From Hirundichthys speculiger (lineage: Eukaryota; Chordata; Actinopteri; Beloniformes; Exocoetidae), in the NCBI GenBank assembly GCA_018398805.1, contig JAGFBZ010002330.1, positions 124,001-188,000 on the forward strand: a stretch of DNA of 64,000 nucleotides, written 5' to 3'. Below the pieces are notes generated by a model. It worked only from the letters and a program-made list of their open reading frames with translations. It did no database searches and had not been told where the DNA came from. Positions 16,193 through 29,714 of this stretch are shown here, piece by piece (positions within the stretch are counted from its first letter, which is position 1; each line of letters begins with the position of its first letter). The position numbers and the translations under genes were made by a program.

Positions 16193-16412
16193 CGGTGGGG
16201 CTAGGGTCTGCCTGTTAAGATGTCTCCTCACATTGCGCTTCCGATGGCAGACAGACAGCCCAGAGATGCCCCGGCGCTACATAAACTCCAGCAGCATGCA
16301 AGACTTAACATGTTGTGACATCCCCCTGGTAGACTCTCAGGACAATACCAGCCTGGTGGAGGAAGAGGAGGCCAGGAGCGAGTGGTCAAGACACACTGAC
16401 ACTTTTCGTTGA
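16193..16412 (+). other. Plus-strand open segment with coding-like codons, unidentified
   Basis: From a possible acceptor (CTTTTAACAG ending at 16192) an open frame runs to TGA at 16410-16412. Its last part reads MPRRYINSSSMQDLTCCDIP, then LVDSQDNTSLVEEEEARSEW. Many codons end in G or C (CCC, CGG, CGC, TAC, GAC, ATC, CTG), unlike the AT-rich surroundings. I do not recognise the protein. It is antisense to SOX6 inside an intron. It could be the last exon of a small unknown gene, a conserved non-coding element or chance. Confidence 0.2.
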
Positions 16413-19400
16413 TGTTTTCTCAGACCAACGTCAGAAACCTGAGATGCACTCATCGATGGGGGAGACAGTGAAGCTGTGTTGCACAGTTTCAGCCCATTCA
16501 GCATTCACCTTTTGAGATTCCTGCTTCTTTTTAACGTCACAAAGTAGGGCAGAAAACATCAACGGGTGACTAAATAAATGATAAGAGAAAAACAAGCCGA
16601 GCCATGGTTGCTTGGGGAGGGACAGGGGTATTTGAGCCTTGGGGTCTTTGGATAAAAGGCACTTTGTAGGGGTGCGATTTGTTTTGTCCAATACTCACAT
16701 CTCCCTCTTTCTTGGCTCCCTCCTCTCTGTTCTAATCAAGCAGTCTCTAATTTGGGTTCCAAGTCCAGTACCGGGGAAAAAGAAGGAGGCTTGTTACTTT
16801 GAAGAGTCCCGAGTGAATAACACAGATAAAAGATTCAGGCACAAAAAAAAAAAAGAAGAAGAAAAGCGAGGGAGGGTGAGGGTGAAAAGGAGGAAAATCA
16901 CAAGGCACCCTATTCTCTCCCCTTCCTTTGGTTAAGACAACTAAGCCATTATGACCAGCCCTGAATTGAGTTTTTTAGCACCAGAGGACTGGAATTTCTT
17001 TGTCTGTCTATCAGTCGGCTATTGTAGATGCTCCATATGCAGCAAACCCATCCGAAATAAATTAGGATTTGTCTAAATGCTGTGATTTTACCAAGCTGTA
17101 ATCACACACAGAAAGCACATAGCTTCAATGTTATACGTGCTGAGGCTCTCTGCCTTTTTCTCTCTCCTACAGTGTGTGTGAACGTAGACGTGTGTGTGTG
17201 TGTTCGGTCCTGCTTCAATCGATGAGAGATACAAGTCTCAGGGTAAATGTACATGCCTCAACTCTGTAGTCACCTGACACTTTGTCCATTCTTTCTGTGA
17301 AAAACACAAAGAGGCCAATTGAGTTGTGGCAAAGTGCATCTGTTGGGGCCTTCTTTAGTGTTTGAATGGAAGGATTTTTTTTTAATTGCTTAAAGACTCC
17401 TTTTTTTTTTAAATGAAGTATAATAATAAATATTGCTTCACAGAAAAAAAGAAAACAAATCATAGTATCAAACTCATTTTTGTGATATGCTGATTAAAAT
17501 AATTTAAATAAAAGAAATTCTAAGGATTTTCATCCTGGGGATTTACATTGGAATATAAACTTAAAATAATACAAGGTTTTATGTAACATTTGGCCTTTAA
17601 CTATTCAATTCATTTCAAGCAATGCGACAAGGCCATATATGTTTCCATGAATATAGTGTTAATGTGTCTCCATGTCGTACAACCAAGACAATATGAGCAA
17701 CAGCTGTTCTACCTGGCTTGCTGCCTCTGCTATGATATAAAAGCTGTTAATCTTGCCAATAAAACCCCATTAACAAGCAGAAGCAGTGACTCATAAGTAC
17801 GTCATTCTCTGGCAGCAATCACTCTCACTTCTTAAGCTTTCCTATATGATATTATGAACACAGGCTTGTTCACAGAGAAAAAAATAACAAAAAAAAACAA
17901 AAACAAAAAAAAAACCTACATAACATTTTTTTGAAAGTGCAAGATCTTCTGGAATTAAAAAAAAAAAAAACACCTAAACTGGCATCAAATTTCGGCATTG
18001 AAAACCTTGCTGTAGTGATACAGTTTACCTGCTCAGCACAGGTTTTTTTTGTTTTTTTGTTTTTTTATTAAGAACTTTTGGATTGGCATGTGGAGAGGTT
18101 GTTAACAAAAGTACATCTTCACCTGCTGTCATTCTGCAGGTCATGGTAAAAGCTGCTGGAGACTAATATTTTGATGTTATAGAAAGTTTCACTCTGCATA
18201 ATTATGATAATGTAAAAGCTTCAGCACTTAATTGTGCATCACTGACACTGGACAAGGTAATTCATCAAAGCCAAGAGAGAGGCTCAACCTGAGCACGTTA
18301 CTCCTGTTACCCCACATCGAATGTCAGTGACCCTTATATTTAAACTGAAAAAAAGAGTCCTAAGATAAAAACATTTTCTTTTGTTCTTTCAGTCACTGAA
18401 AATTGAATTATCTTGCTCCATAATACACAGAGACAAAACGCAGATTCTGGCACCATTGGCAATCATGCATCCATTCAATGTAGCAAATACAACAGCAAAG
18501 ATAATTAAATGAAAGTATAGGTTGTCTCCTGTCATTCCATTTACCTCGTTCTTCTTTTATGATGAAAAGTTTGACCTTTGTGCCCTTAAATACATTCAGA
18601 GAATGCACAGTTTTCAAGGTCCCTCTCATACAAAAGAATGGCAAACTATGATCAAGGCGATGGCTTACTCTCTGTAAGCCACTGGAAGTGAATTAAGAGT
18701 TAGATGTTATCTCATTCTTTTCAAAAAGCATTTATTCATGGGTCTTGCTTACACAACTGATGAAAACAGGAGAAAGTGCTTGATTCCCTTGGTTTGTGCT
18801 AAAAAGATATATCGACTTTCAGATTGTTGCCTTTGTTGATGTGTATCAACAATGCCAGCACTTTGACTGGGTTTAATCCAGATAACTCGCACTGCACTGA
18901 GCAGTGAAAATAGGAAGCAAAACTAACTGAGACCAGAGCACAAAGTTCAGGAACATTTACACCGGTCTCAGGCTTTTAATGGCAAATCTCATCGTTCGAC
19001 CTCACCACAGATCACAGCTGTTTGTGTGACGCCTCACGCTCTGACACTATAACATCAGAGTGACTCTTGTTAGCAGAGTGACTTCGTGAAGCCAAGAGAG
19101 CATCTTGAGAATCATGAAGATTTGAAGATCCCACAGAGCAGAACAGCTGGGCTTCTTAAGAAGCAACAGAACTGTGGGCACGATGATGATGATACAGATG
19201 GATGCAGATGAACAAGAATTGGGTATTCTGTTCAAAATAATGTAGCTCAGAGGGAAGTTTCTGTTGTGCCTGCGCCAAGATTGTATCTTTGCAAAGAGAA
19301 CAGGGCTAGTCGACTGGTGGGTTAGAAGAAAATATTTATAAGATGTAGCAGACATACGAAGGGTTTATTTTAAGGCACACTATCATGTTTTACAAAGAAA

Positions 19401-19634
19401 CACCTAGACATTTTCAAATATTTAAACTAATAGTTTTGCTTAAGTGCTCGTATTTAACCAATGACAGAAAGGGATTCTACAGCGAGTGAAAACAAAATAA
19501 ACTGAAATAAAATACTGAGTCACACAAATAAAAAGAAATAAGAAAGAAAGGTTAAAAGCATTTAACTGAATCCAGAGCAGTTTATAAGGAATGGTGAGCA
19601 GTACTTTTCTTTAGGAACGGGACAGCTCCGATTC

Positions 19635-19765
19635 ACATGGGTGTGAAAATGTCTCCAGCGAGTCCTGGGTCTGCCCCAGGACCCCCTCCACATTGGACCT
19701 GCTCTGGTCACTTCACCTGGGATCATCTAAGATCTGTTCCACCTTCGATGACAAGGCATTCATGA
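19635..19765 (+). mobile_element. Diverged teleost non-LTR retrotransposon fragment, probable
   Basis: The sequence GTCCTGGGTCTGCCCCAGGA followed by CCCCCTCCACATTGGACCTG resembles a very common block in fish retroelements (tcctgggtct-gccccaggg-cctcctcccagttggacatg). The match is from memory of the family pattern and is imperfect, which fits an old copy. No open reading frame is left. The boundaries are approximate. Confidence 0.45.
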
Positions 19766-21202
19766 GGTAAAGACATCACCCGTACAAACCAAGGTAATGT
19801 TTTATTCAGAATTTCTTTCTTTAGAAAATGGAAACTGTCAAAAAACAAAAAGCAAAGACCAATTTTTAAAATGTCCAGAAATTTGTTGAGGAATATTAGT
19901 CAATACAAATGTGGTCTAGATTATGTTTTAAAAAAAGAGCCCTGAAAATCTCTCTTATATCTCTGTGTATTATTTGTTCATATCTGAATAATATGTTTGT
20001 TGTCATTTACATCTGTAGTACAAACGTAAGACTGTTCATTCACCTTACACACTTGTGAATATAGTATTTTCTTTCTGAATAAAAAGTGAGGAATATTTTG
20101 GAGGAGGGTCCTTTCTCAAATAGGTACATCTTTGTTTGCACATAAATGCTTTACATTCTCTTCAAATGAAAAGAGAATTGACTGGCTTCCATGAAATGTA
20201 TCAGACGCTGTTAAATGTTTTTGGATGAACAAACCACAGTGAGCCACTGGAATATATTTCAAAATACAGAGAATTTAGTCCTTGTTGCACATGTACACAA
20301 AAACATACAGGAACACAGAACTACCTTTTTTACCTCCATTGCCACAAGCTAAATTCTTCAATTCATTAGAGGAGAAAAACACACAGTCCAACACTCACAC
20401 GCATTCATCTGGCAAATGTGGCCTGAGGAATAATGATTTACTGTGGCTCATATTTCACCTGAGTGCACAGGACTGAAGTGTTGTGGAGAAAATGCTGAGG
20501 CATTTTTGGCTGGAGCAACAGGACAGATACTGTTTTGGACCATTTGTGTGAATGGTTTATATGTTTGAGTAGACATAATAATCATCATACACAGTGTGTA
20601 GTCGAAATACACAAACCATTTGGAATTTACTATGCATTATTCTTTTTCAATATGTATCTGAAGCCACACAGGTCAGCCTTGTTGGAAAATATATTTTGCT
20701 CTGTATCTGCATACAAACGTCGTCTCATGGAACCCATTAAGAATGAAGTTAGATTTTAAAGTGAATAAACATGTTTTGACTCTAACCCATACAACTCAAC
20801 AATATGGGCTCTGTGTTCGCACAGTGGACTCCTTTCTGTCTGTGCAGGAGTGTGGCCAGCACAGGTAGGGCCAGCATCTAATCAGTGTCAGCTGCCACCC
20901 TGTCCTGCCCTCTGTTCTCCTCCTAAAGAGCTTCCACTTATCTGCCTGCCACAGGGTTGTCTGTGTGAACCCCAACACCGTCGCTGAGACACCATTCTCA
21001 AATTGATTGTGGCGGTGCAAGAGCCCTGATTTTTCTGCTTCAGGATTCAAGCTGCCGTTTCAATGCTAGTGTGCAGTGTTGAGAATTTTCTCTTTCTTTC
21101 TATGTCTTTTTTTTTTCTTAGTGAATTCCAAGAGAATGAATACAGCTTGTGTTCCAATTTAGTAACATATTTTCCTCTTGCTTGAGTAACTGCTGGAGTA
21201 GC

Positions 21203-21241
21203 ATGTGTGTGTATGTGAGAGTGTGTTTGTGTGTGTGTGTT
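21203..21241. repeat. Imperfect GT microsatellite
   Basis: GTGTGTGTATGTGAGAGTGT followed by a short perfect GT run and a T tract. Confidence 0.85.
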
Positions 21242-24200
21242 TTTTCCTGCCCCAATGGGGGACCAGTGAGCTGCAACTCAGTGGGGAAAGTTAAACATCT
21301 CTGTTCAGTATGAAGCTCAAACACCCTGCACAGAGACACCATGCAACAGGGAGAAAGTCCTGCTACAGGACACTACGTACTATTACTATTATATGTATAC
21401 ACAGTATTACTCATTATTAAGGTCTTAGTTTACATCAAGTGATGAAGGGGACAAATTCACAGCTGCCGTCCTTCTCAGCCTAGTTGTTTCTGTTGCGCTC
21501 CTTCCATCTTACCTTCTGTTATCTGCTACTTTGTGTGGTTTGGAACCCTACCAACTGGCCTCCTTTTCTTGCTCTGTGGTTTTGTTCACGAGATTTCATC
21601 GTTTCTGCTGATTGACAGCTAAGCCCAGGTATGAAAACAAACAGTTAGCTCTGGAATTGACGAGTGAAAAGAAATCCGCCACTAATGCTCCCTCACAAAC
21701 TCTCCCTTTTTTGCCTACCCTTGATGTACTAAGCCCCAACGGTGTTCAAGAAAAGGCAGATGGAGATTTGAAATCATTAACCCTTAAAAACACCATCGTA
21801 AATGTCTGGCTCTAAGTACACCCGCTCGACTGGAGTCTAAAATCCAAAAAGTGTTTTCCTCGAAACAGGCACATTATGTTGCCAGCAGCCCACATGACAG
21901 CTATAATTATAGATGTATCATCTGTGAGAGGTAAATAGTTGGGTTAGCAGACCTCGAAAAGCCGACTTCTGATGTTGTTGATACTATTGTTTTGTTCTGT
22001 TTGTTTACTGAATGTGCATGTTCACTTCAACAGGATAAAGTATTCAGGGCATGTTTGAACACAAGTGCAGTAGAGGAATGTCTCTCTTTTCGTGGGTAAA
22101 TCCTCCAGGGTGAATTCTGTCACACCAATCGATTTTTATTTTCCTTTTCATTTTTTTTTTCTTTTTTCTTTTTCTAAGATTGGGGGACAAAATTATTATC
22201 TGTGATAACACAATTACTTGGTTTTCAAGATTTTAATAGAACAGGGCCAAAAGGTGTTCAGCATAATGACTGATGAATCAGTGGGTGATCTGCATGTAAT
22301 ATTCAAGGCCAGTCTGCCAGTAGATACAGTAGACCTACCAGCATGTCAGCCTTTATTCTCTTCTATCTTTAATTTATTTGAAACCCACAGGATATGTTTG
22401 CCTTTTGTATTCATTTTAACCTAACAATTAATCGAAGCTCTGATTCATCATAACACTTTAGATTTTAATCATAAGGTGTTTTCTGCTTCGTACCTTTGTT
22501 TGTGTTTTAATTAGGTAGACCTTGTGCATCTCCAACTGTGGGCTTCTTTTTAATTGCTGTATTTACATCAGGCAGACATCAAACGCAGAGAGGGAGACAT
22601 TTGTAAGGGTGAGCACAAAGCAGCCCTTTGAAATGTCTACAGTCATATGAAATGGCATGCTAATTAAAAATCTAAGGCTGCCCCTGTGATAGAAGAAGCA
22701 TTTATATTTGTAACTGTGGTGTATAGGCTGTCTCCATAACTTATCAACACAGAGACCATAGTGTTTATTATCAGGCTCCATACCTATTTACAGACCACCA
22801 AGTAACCTTCCCATTCATCAAACAGCAGAAATGCCCTGCCTGTAATTTAACACACCAGATTTCAAAAGACTAAATAATTTTAAACATTTCACCTTATGCA
22901 CTTTGATCTGTGCTGACACATAGTGCTAAAGGACAGACACATGGAATCTGGTTGTCCAAGAAATGCTATATCCTTCAGTTCATGAAGATTTTGGTCAATG
23001 AACATACTTAATAGGACACTCAATGGTTCATTTCCCTGATACTTTTACAGAACTGCAGAATTTGTAATTCTACGCTACTCATATTTTATGAAAACAAAAT
23101 AATTAAATGAATGATACGGTGTCCTCCTTTTACGTTTGTGTTTTTGTGAAATTTTAAAGAGCCTATATGGTGTTCATTTAAAAGCTGCGATTTTTGCTTA
23201 AGGGGCTATGAGAAAAAAAAAAGTTTACATGCTTTGATGTTCAAAAAAACACATTCATTTTCCCATAGGGTACATAGGTGCAGCACCTCTTTTAACTTTA
23301 CGTCTGAATTGCTATATTTTGTCTCCTGTCTCCGTAACGCTGCTCTGCAAGTAGCTGCAATTTCTTCTGACTCATCAGTTTATTGGTCAAAAAATATAAG
23401 TGCATCACAGCTGGTCTTTCTTTGTTAGACACTTTTAAAACAATTCATTAAATCAACTTTATGAAAATGTGTTAAGTGGTGATGTCTTTAAGGGCTCCTA
23501 TAAACTAGACGATTTCTGCACTTCTATAAGATTATAACATCGCACACTGAACAATTTGAATTTGCTTAATCTTGGGTAAGATGTCAAGAAATATTGAATT
23601 TTAGGCTACGACCTAGCGGAGATACGGGCAGATGTACAAGTCCGTCATCAGTATGTGCTGACAGTAAGCAAACAGCTGAAAAGAAACCGCTCCGTTGTAG
23701 CATTCATGTGTGCCGAAAATGCTTAAAAAAATAAAGGGTGAAAGGGAAAAATGTGGTCCTACCCATGACTAAAGAGAAGAGGCCAATTTCTTATTTTTCT
23801 TTGGAAAAATTGTATTTTAGTCATATGATTTCTGATGCTGGTTGGTTGCAAGACCAGCGGGGCAGCTCACATTGGACATAGGACAGACAATTTGGACAAA
23901 AAATGTCCCCATGATTCCTTCACAATGGCAATCTTTCATCTGCGACAACCCAAAATCATCCAATGGACAGGTGGCTTTAGGGTGGACTACAAATGAGGCA
24001 GAGCAGGAGATTAAACCTCCCTTTGGTTTGAAGTTCTGGCTTTGTAACTTTACAGGATTTTTTTTTTTTTTTTTTTATACATGCAGATAATGTTAATAAA
24101 CTGGAGGGAATGTGAAAACCCAATATTTATAATATGACCTTTTTTTTAACAGTGCAATATTGAATAAATGCATAAAAAACATGTCTACATGAGTTCCAAA

Positions 24201-24546
24201 TAAATAAAAAAACACAGTAAAAAGTTCACTGATGAAGAGTTTCTCTGAGGCTGAGTGCAGGAGCCAGTGGCAGCCTGGTGTTATCAGCCAGCTGGTATTG
24301 TACTTAAACACACCCGCTTTCTGTAACAGTCAGTACTAAGGTCTGAGCTCCAGCCCTGCCCATCCTCAACCCACCTTCCCTCTGTGATAAACATAGATTT
24401 TGTGGGAGTGCTGAGTTGCACTTCGCTGTGGTGCGCTCAATACGCTGTACAGGGCGTTCACTGTCAGAGTCAAGATATTCCACTCAAACTCAAGCTCACC
24501 GTGGAGACGACCGTGCGTGTCTCTGCACTGTCCTCTCTCCTTTCAG

Positions 24547-24702
24547 CTCAGCCCATGCTCTGTTTACATCGACCGCACTTTTCGGTTCAACAACTGCGAG
24601 AGCAGCATGAATGCTCTGTATGTGCCAGAGCAGAGTAACAAAGCTCAGGACCATCTGAAAGGAAAACAACAATACGCCGCTGACGAGCACACAGAGCCTT
24701 AG
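24547..24702 (+). other. Plus-strand open segment behind a good acceptor, unidentified
   Basis: A strong acceptor-like sequence (GTCCTCTCTCCTTTCAG, ending at 24546) precedes an open frame beginning LSPCSVYIDRTFRFNNCESS and ending YAADEHTEP at a TAG (24700-24702). Codon use looks coding-like. A second frame is also open through part of the same region, which weakens the case. It lies about 260 bases from the SOX6 third exon on the opposite strand. No family is recognised. Confidence 0.2.
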
Positions 24703-24866
24703 AACGCATCTAAATGGGTTGGAATTTTGAAGAAAGGCTCTTTGGACAGAGATGGGAATTCCAACTAAAGATAAGGGAGGAGAGAAATGAATGAGGAGGC
24801 AGCCAAAGGCCTTTGTTTTATTTCATAGCACAAGGCATTTTCTGAAATCGAAATATACGGATGTTA

Positions 24867-25097
<231 letters not shown>

Positions 25098-26624
25098 TTA
25101 CATTACATTTTTCTTTATATAATATTATGGATAAAAAATAAATTTCCTTTCTTTAACTCTGTGGATGTCGTAAATCTGCTCACTTAAATGAAAGTCAGTG
25201 GATCAGATGAAAGAGGGGTATTTTATTTGATGGCGACTATTAAAAGAGACCGCCTGGCAGTTGAGAGATGAGCTAAGGGTGGAGTGAGGAGTAAAGGCAG
25301 CATTGTGGGGATAGCATAGAGGCAGAGACGCACATTAAGTGGGAGGCAAGGAGTGAGACTGGGTACGTCCAAACGTTCACATAGCTGCCAATGATGGAGA
25401 CAATTAACATTTGTCCAGCAGACAATGAATCAGAGGAGGAATAGCTGCAATCTGCCATGCTGTCGCTGGTGTGGCTGATAAAGAACATACTGGGTTGGCT
25501 GACCCAAGCCTCCACCAACATCTCTACACTCCACAGGGTTCAGCCTGTTCTCATCAAATACCAGCAGCTCAAGTAAGCCTCCAAGCTTCCACCTTGAGCT
25601 GCTCCTTCTACAAACGATCTTCAGTCTGAACCAGAGTCTGACTCAGAGAAAGCATGCACCATTTCGTCCCTGACTGTCCCTACGTTTCATACTTTTCTTA
25701 AGGATTATTATAATTTAAATGCTGTAGCTTTTTTCTCAAAAGTGCAACAGATTATAAACCATGTCTGACAAGGGTTCACGGCTGAAGCCCAATACTTCCA
25801 ATTTACACCAAACAATTTTCTCAGTTTTTGGCCTAAGTTGGACAAAATGTTAACCAGAAACAGGGGAAGAATAAGAAGCGGTCATCACGTGCAACATTCT
25901 GAACTCTTCCAGCTTCACCATTATCCTGCTTGACATCAAACACAGAGGAGATTTATACAGTTGAGGATGTATACAAGTGTTGTTTCCTTTTATCCGTCTG
26001 TTACATCTCTTGCCCGCTTCCACAAACCAAACACCATGGCTCTCTCTGACAAACACACTGACATCAGAGGAACAGGGAGTAACAGGGGGTCAGGAGTTCT
26101 TGTGGCCTTGTTTAAGGATGGCTTTCAGGGAGATCAAGCAGAGTCACCATTTTGTTTGATTGTCCACTTCCTCCAGTGTGATGGGGGTCGACAGGACTTC
26201 TTCAGCTCAGGGTCATTATAACATTACTTCTGCTTTATTGACTTTCCAATTCCCAACTCACAGTTTGTCCCCTTGACCTGAAGAGAGGGAGGGGAAAAAG
26301 GCTGTGTTTTCTGCTTGTGTGTCGGTGTGTCTTAACTCCCCGTGTGGCACAAAGATCACAGATCTTAAAACAGGGGTTAAGGGCATGGAGAGTAGCAAAG
26401 CACAGCTCTTCTTCCATGCCTCTCGCCCCTGGGTGACACAGCGTCTTCCCCCATAACAACAAACTCCCTTCAAATAACTATCTTTTCACGGACAAAGCAA
26501 CACCAGCGCTTGATATTTTCTCCAAAAAAACTAAGAAAGTCTCTTTTTTTTAATATCCAAGGAGGTTAATGAAACACACATATTCAGAAATGTGGTTATG
26601 TGCACACAAATGCTCCTCCTCTCC

Positions 26625-26650
26625 AACACACACACACACACACACACACT
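26625..26650. repeat. CA microsatellite
   Basis: An uninterrupted CA repeat of about 13 units. Confidence 0.95.
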
Positions 26651-26775
26651 TTCATAACAGATGCTCCTCCAGCACTTGATCATTAAGGAATGCACCAACA
26701 GTTGGAGATAATGCGGTGCCAGCTTCCATTCTACTCCAGTCCTCCCTCCCTCCCTCCTTTCCACCTCCCTCCCAG

Positions 26776-26922
26776 GAGAGCTGCCGCTCCCTCACTTCTC
26801 CATCCCGTCCGCTGGGCCAGACACGACCTGCCAAGTCCTACAGCATGAGAGACTACAGCTGGAATGCACTGCTGTCCTCCCTGAGCTTCCACCTGGGAGA
26901 AGTGAATGATGACCTGGATTAG
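26776..26922 (+). other. Candidate plus-strand terminal exon, unidentified
   Basis: A near-ideal acceptor (about 30 bases of CCCTCC pyrimidines then CCCAG, ending at 26775) is followed by 48 open codons and TAG at 26920-26922. The translation begins ESCRSLTSPSRPLGQTRPAK and ends LSSLSFHLGEVNDDLD. Codon third positions are mostly G or C (CTG, TCC, AGC, TAC, GAC), which stands out from the AT-rich flanks. I do not recognise the product. No start codon or partner exon can be assigned. An opposite-strand conserved element or a chance frame is possible. Confidence 0.25.
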
Positions 26923-27655
26923 TCTATAAAATAACTCTCGAACACCTTTCAGTGTTCGAAACAGTGTGGACAGAGTAGGCAAACCAAAAATGGGTTTGGT
27001 GAAAGCAGAGTATCTTTTGCGCAGGCGTGATCGGGAAAAACAGTAAACGAGGTCAAATGTCTGGCTTTTTTCATAGCACCCTTCCACAGCCCAAGTTCTT
27101 AAAGAATTTAGATTAATAGGAGGAATGCTATTTCAGTTTTTCAAATGCATGTCTCTTTTCTCAGGAGAACCTAAAGATGCCAGTGGAAACACTGGTTAGT
27201 AACAACACACTAATCACTGTTGGGTTACGACAGAAAAATGCTGAAAAAGTGATACACGCTTTATTTCACATACAGCAACAAGTCATTAAAGGTAGAACAT
27301 TTACACTTGACTCCTTATTTTAGTTAATTTGCAAGAGAAAGCAAATGTGTATGTGTATTTATGACAGCTAGTGAAGAACTTCTAAAGTTTTTTAAGTGTA
27401 AACTTTGCCGCTCTTGTCCTTTCAAACTAGGACATCATATTCTGGGGAATTAGCTTAAACAAGAGAATAGTCCAGTGAGTTTATTTTTATTTTCCTAAGG
27501 GGGCTATTAAATCTCTTGCACCCCCACCCCTTCCATTTTTTCCCTCCACGTCTCGAGATAAAATGCTCTGTGGCTGGGGAGCAAGCCATTCAGCTGGGAT
27601 GAGAATGGAATGAAAACAATAGCCCTTATCAGGCTTTTATTTACATTTTCCCAGC

Positions 27656-27856
27656 GTCCCTGCAGTAGACAGCTTGGCTTGTCACCAAGCCCAGATCGCC
27701 CCACTGGACCCGGACCAACTTCCTCCAGCCCCACCAATTCCAGTGCTCCCTATGGACCCTCGCCTGGCACAGACCCCCTCCACTCTGCAGCGAGGACAGA
27801 TAGCAACATGCAAGACAAAACTACTGGATTGCATGTCCAAGATGTGTTCCCATTGA
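27656..27856 (+). other. Plus-strand open segment with proline-rich reading, unidentified
   Basis: After TTTACATTTTCCCAG (ending at 27654) a frame is open to TGA at 27854-27856. It begins VPAVDSLACHQAQIAPLDPD and includes QLPPAPPIPVLPMDPRLAQT. Codon use favours C and G at third positions over the first 45 codons. A second frame is also open across the same bases and runs on to a stop at 27880-27882, so the reading is ambiguous. No family is recognised. Confidence 0.2.
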
Positions 27857-29714
27857 GAGAGGAAAAGCTTCTGGACCGCTAAGCCTGTCTGGGTCTCATT
27901 GTCTCCTCTCTGGGGCTGGTGCTGTGTAACTGGAAAAATGCCCTGAACCCCTTCCTGATTTTTTTTTTTTTTTCTTCTTGAGAGCTAACAAATTCTCCTC
28001 AGAAGAAAGTGACCAGTCATTAGTGGTTTAATATTGCCAAATTAAATATTATGTTTCCTATCAGAGCTGGCATCTGTTGGATACAGTTTTCCTATGCAGG
28101 AATTGCGTTGTGGGTGAACAGGCGGAGGAGTTGACACACCTAAACTGAGATACTAGCTTTTTTGTTTTAAATATATTGAAAACAAAGCTAAAGATCCTCA
28201 TAAATCTCAACAAAGGAATGTATCTAGGTTGATGCTTAACATCAACAAAGCAGTCAGCACCTGGCAGACAGGGTGCTAAAATATCATGTTCAGCGTTAAC
28301 CGCAGGAGTAAAGTCAGAGGCAGATTATGACCATCTGCCCTGACACCGACGGAATAAAGAAAATATTAATGCAATTACTGTTTGTTATCTGTCATTCTCA
28401 GTCTCTATCACTATCCACTCCACAGTTTGCTCCCAATGACATTTAAGGAAGCAGCTAGTAATGCAAAATCTTCTTCTTTTTTAATTGTTCTATTTGCAAA
28501 CTGAATGGTTAAAAAAAAAAAAAAAACGAAGGCTAGTTAGCTATAAAAGTCTGCAGATGAGACTTAAAGCTAGGCTAAACTTGTTTGCTAATTTATGCTA
28601 TAATTGATGCTGTAAACTATCAGGGTAAGCTGCAAAAAAAACTCACATAAAACAGTGGTACACTGAACTAAATTCAGTCTCAAGCAAATCAAATCTTGTC
28701 ACTTTGGAATTGGAGTGGACAGCAATAAAGCTGATCTTAAAAATTCACTATGCTCTAATTTTCAAATGACTGTCCAGGCCAATGTGGAATTATGAAGTAC
28801 AGTGTGTATATTAAAGTCAGTAAATAATCCAGCCTTTTTTGGCATCTTCACTTTCATATATCAATATTTTCAATCTCTTAGAGGTTTACTAAATTTGTTG
28901 ATGCAACACAACACGCCATCGTGTTTTGGAAGACTGTGACCGCCTCAAAGCACAAATATGGTTTGTTGCAGCATGCAGCACTGGGTGTTTTATTACTCTG
29001 GGTTGTCAGCAATGAAAACGTTTCAACTGCCTGCCACCACATTCTGAGCCTCTCTGTGTGCACTGTTCTCCTGGGAGAAAGATGATACTTGTGTTCGAGT
29101 GTTTGTTGTGTTTAAAAGCCGTTGGCAAAGAAAAGGAGGGTATCTGAAAGAGTCAACTTAGCAATAAGTCATGGATAAGAAGCTAAGAGACTTCCCCTTT
29201 AGCACTGGCCTTGTATAGTATCAGTTGTTTCAGTCTCAGAGGGAAATGTGTAATCACCAAATCAATGATCAGCTGACACTGGCCATATAAATAATTTGCT
29301 CCCGACGATGCAGATGATCGGACAGCGAGGCAAATAGGGGAATTTGACACCGTGGGCAGAGGAGCACAGTACAGGGGGATTAGTGAGTTGTAGCAAGGTA
29401 AAAGAACCTATAAAGTAAAAATTTTTTATTTTACGATAAAAACAAGCTGAAAAAATAAAGTACGTGATTTTGAAATATTAATTACAGTTAAAGTCTGATT
29501 TACTTAATTGGGTTTGTGTGATGGTTGCACATGCACTACCTACAACCCCAAATCCTTTTTTTCCAAAAGGAAAAAAAAGAAAAATAGAAAAAGAAAGAAG
29601 GAAAAATGCATAGAATTTTATTTCAGTGCATTTTTTCAACTTTGTTTTATTTTTGTATCTATTTTGCATTTCAGATGTGCACCACATGGTAGAGGAGGTG
29701 GTAGAGGATCTCTA

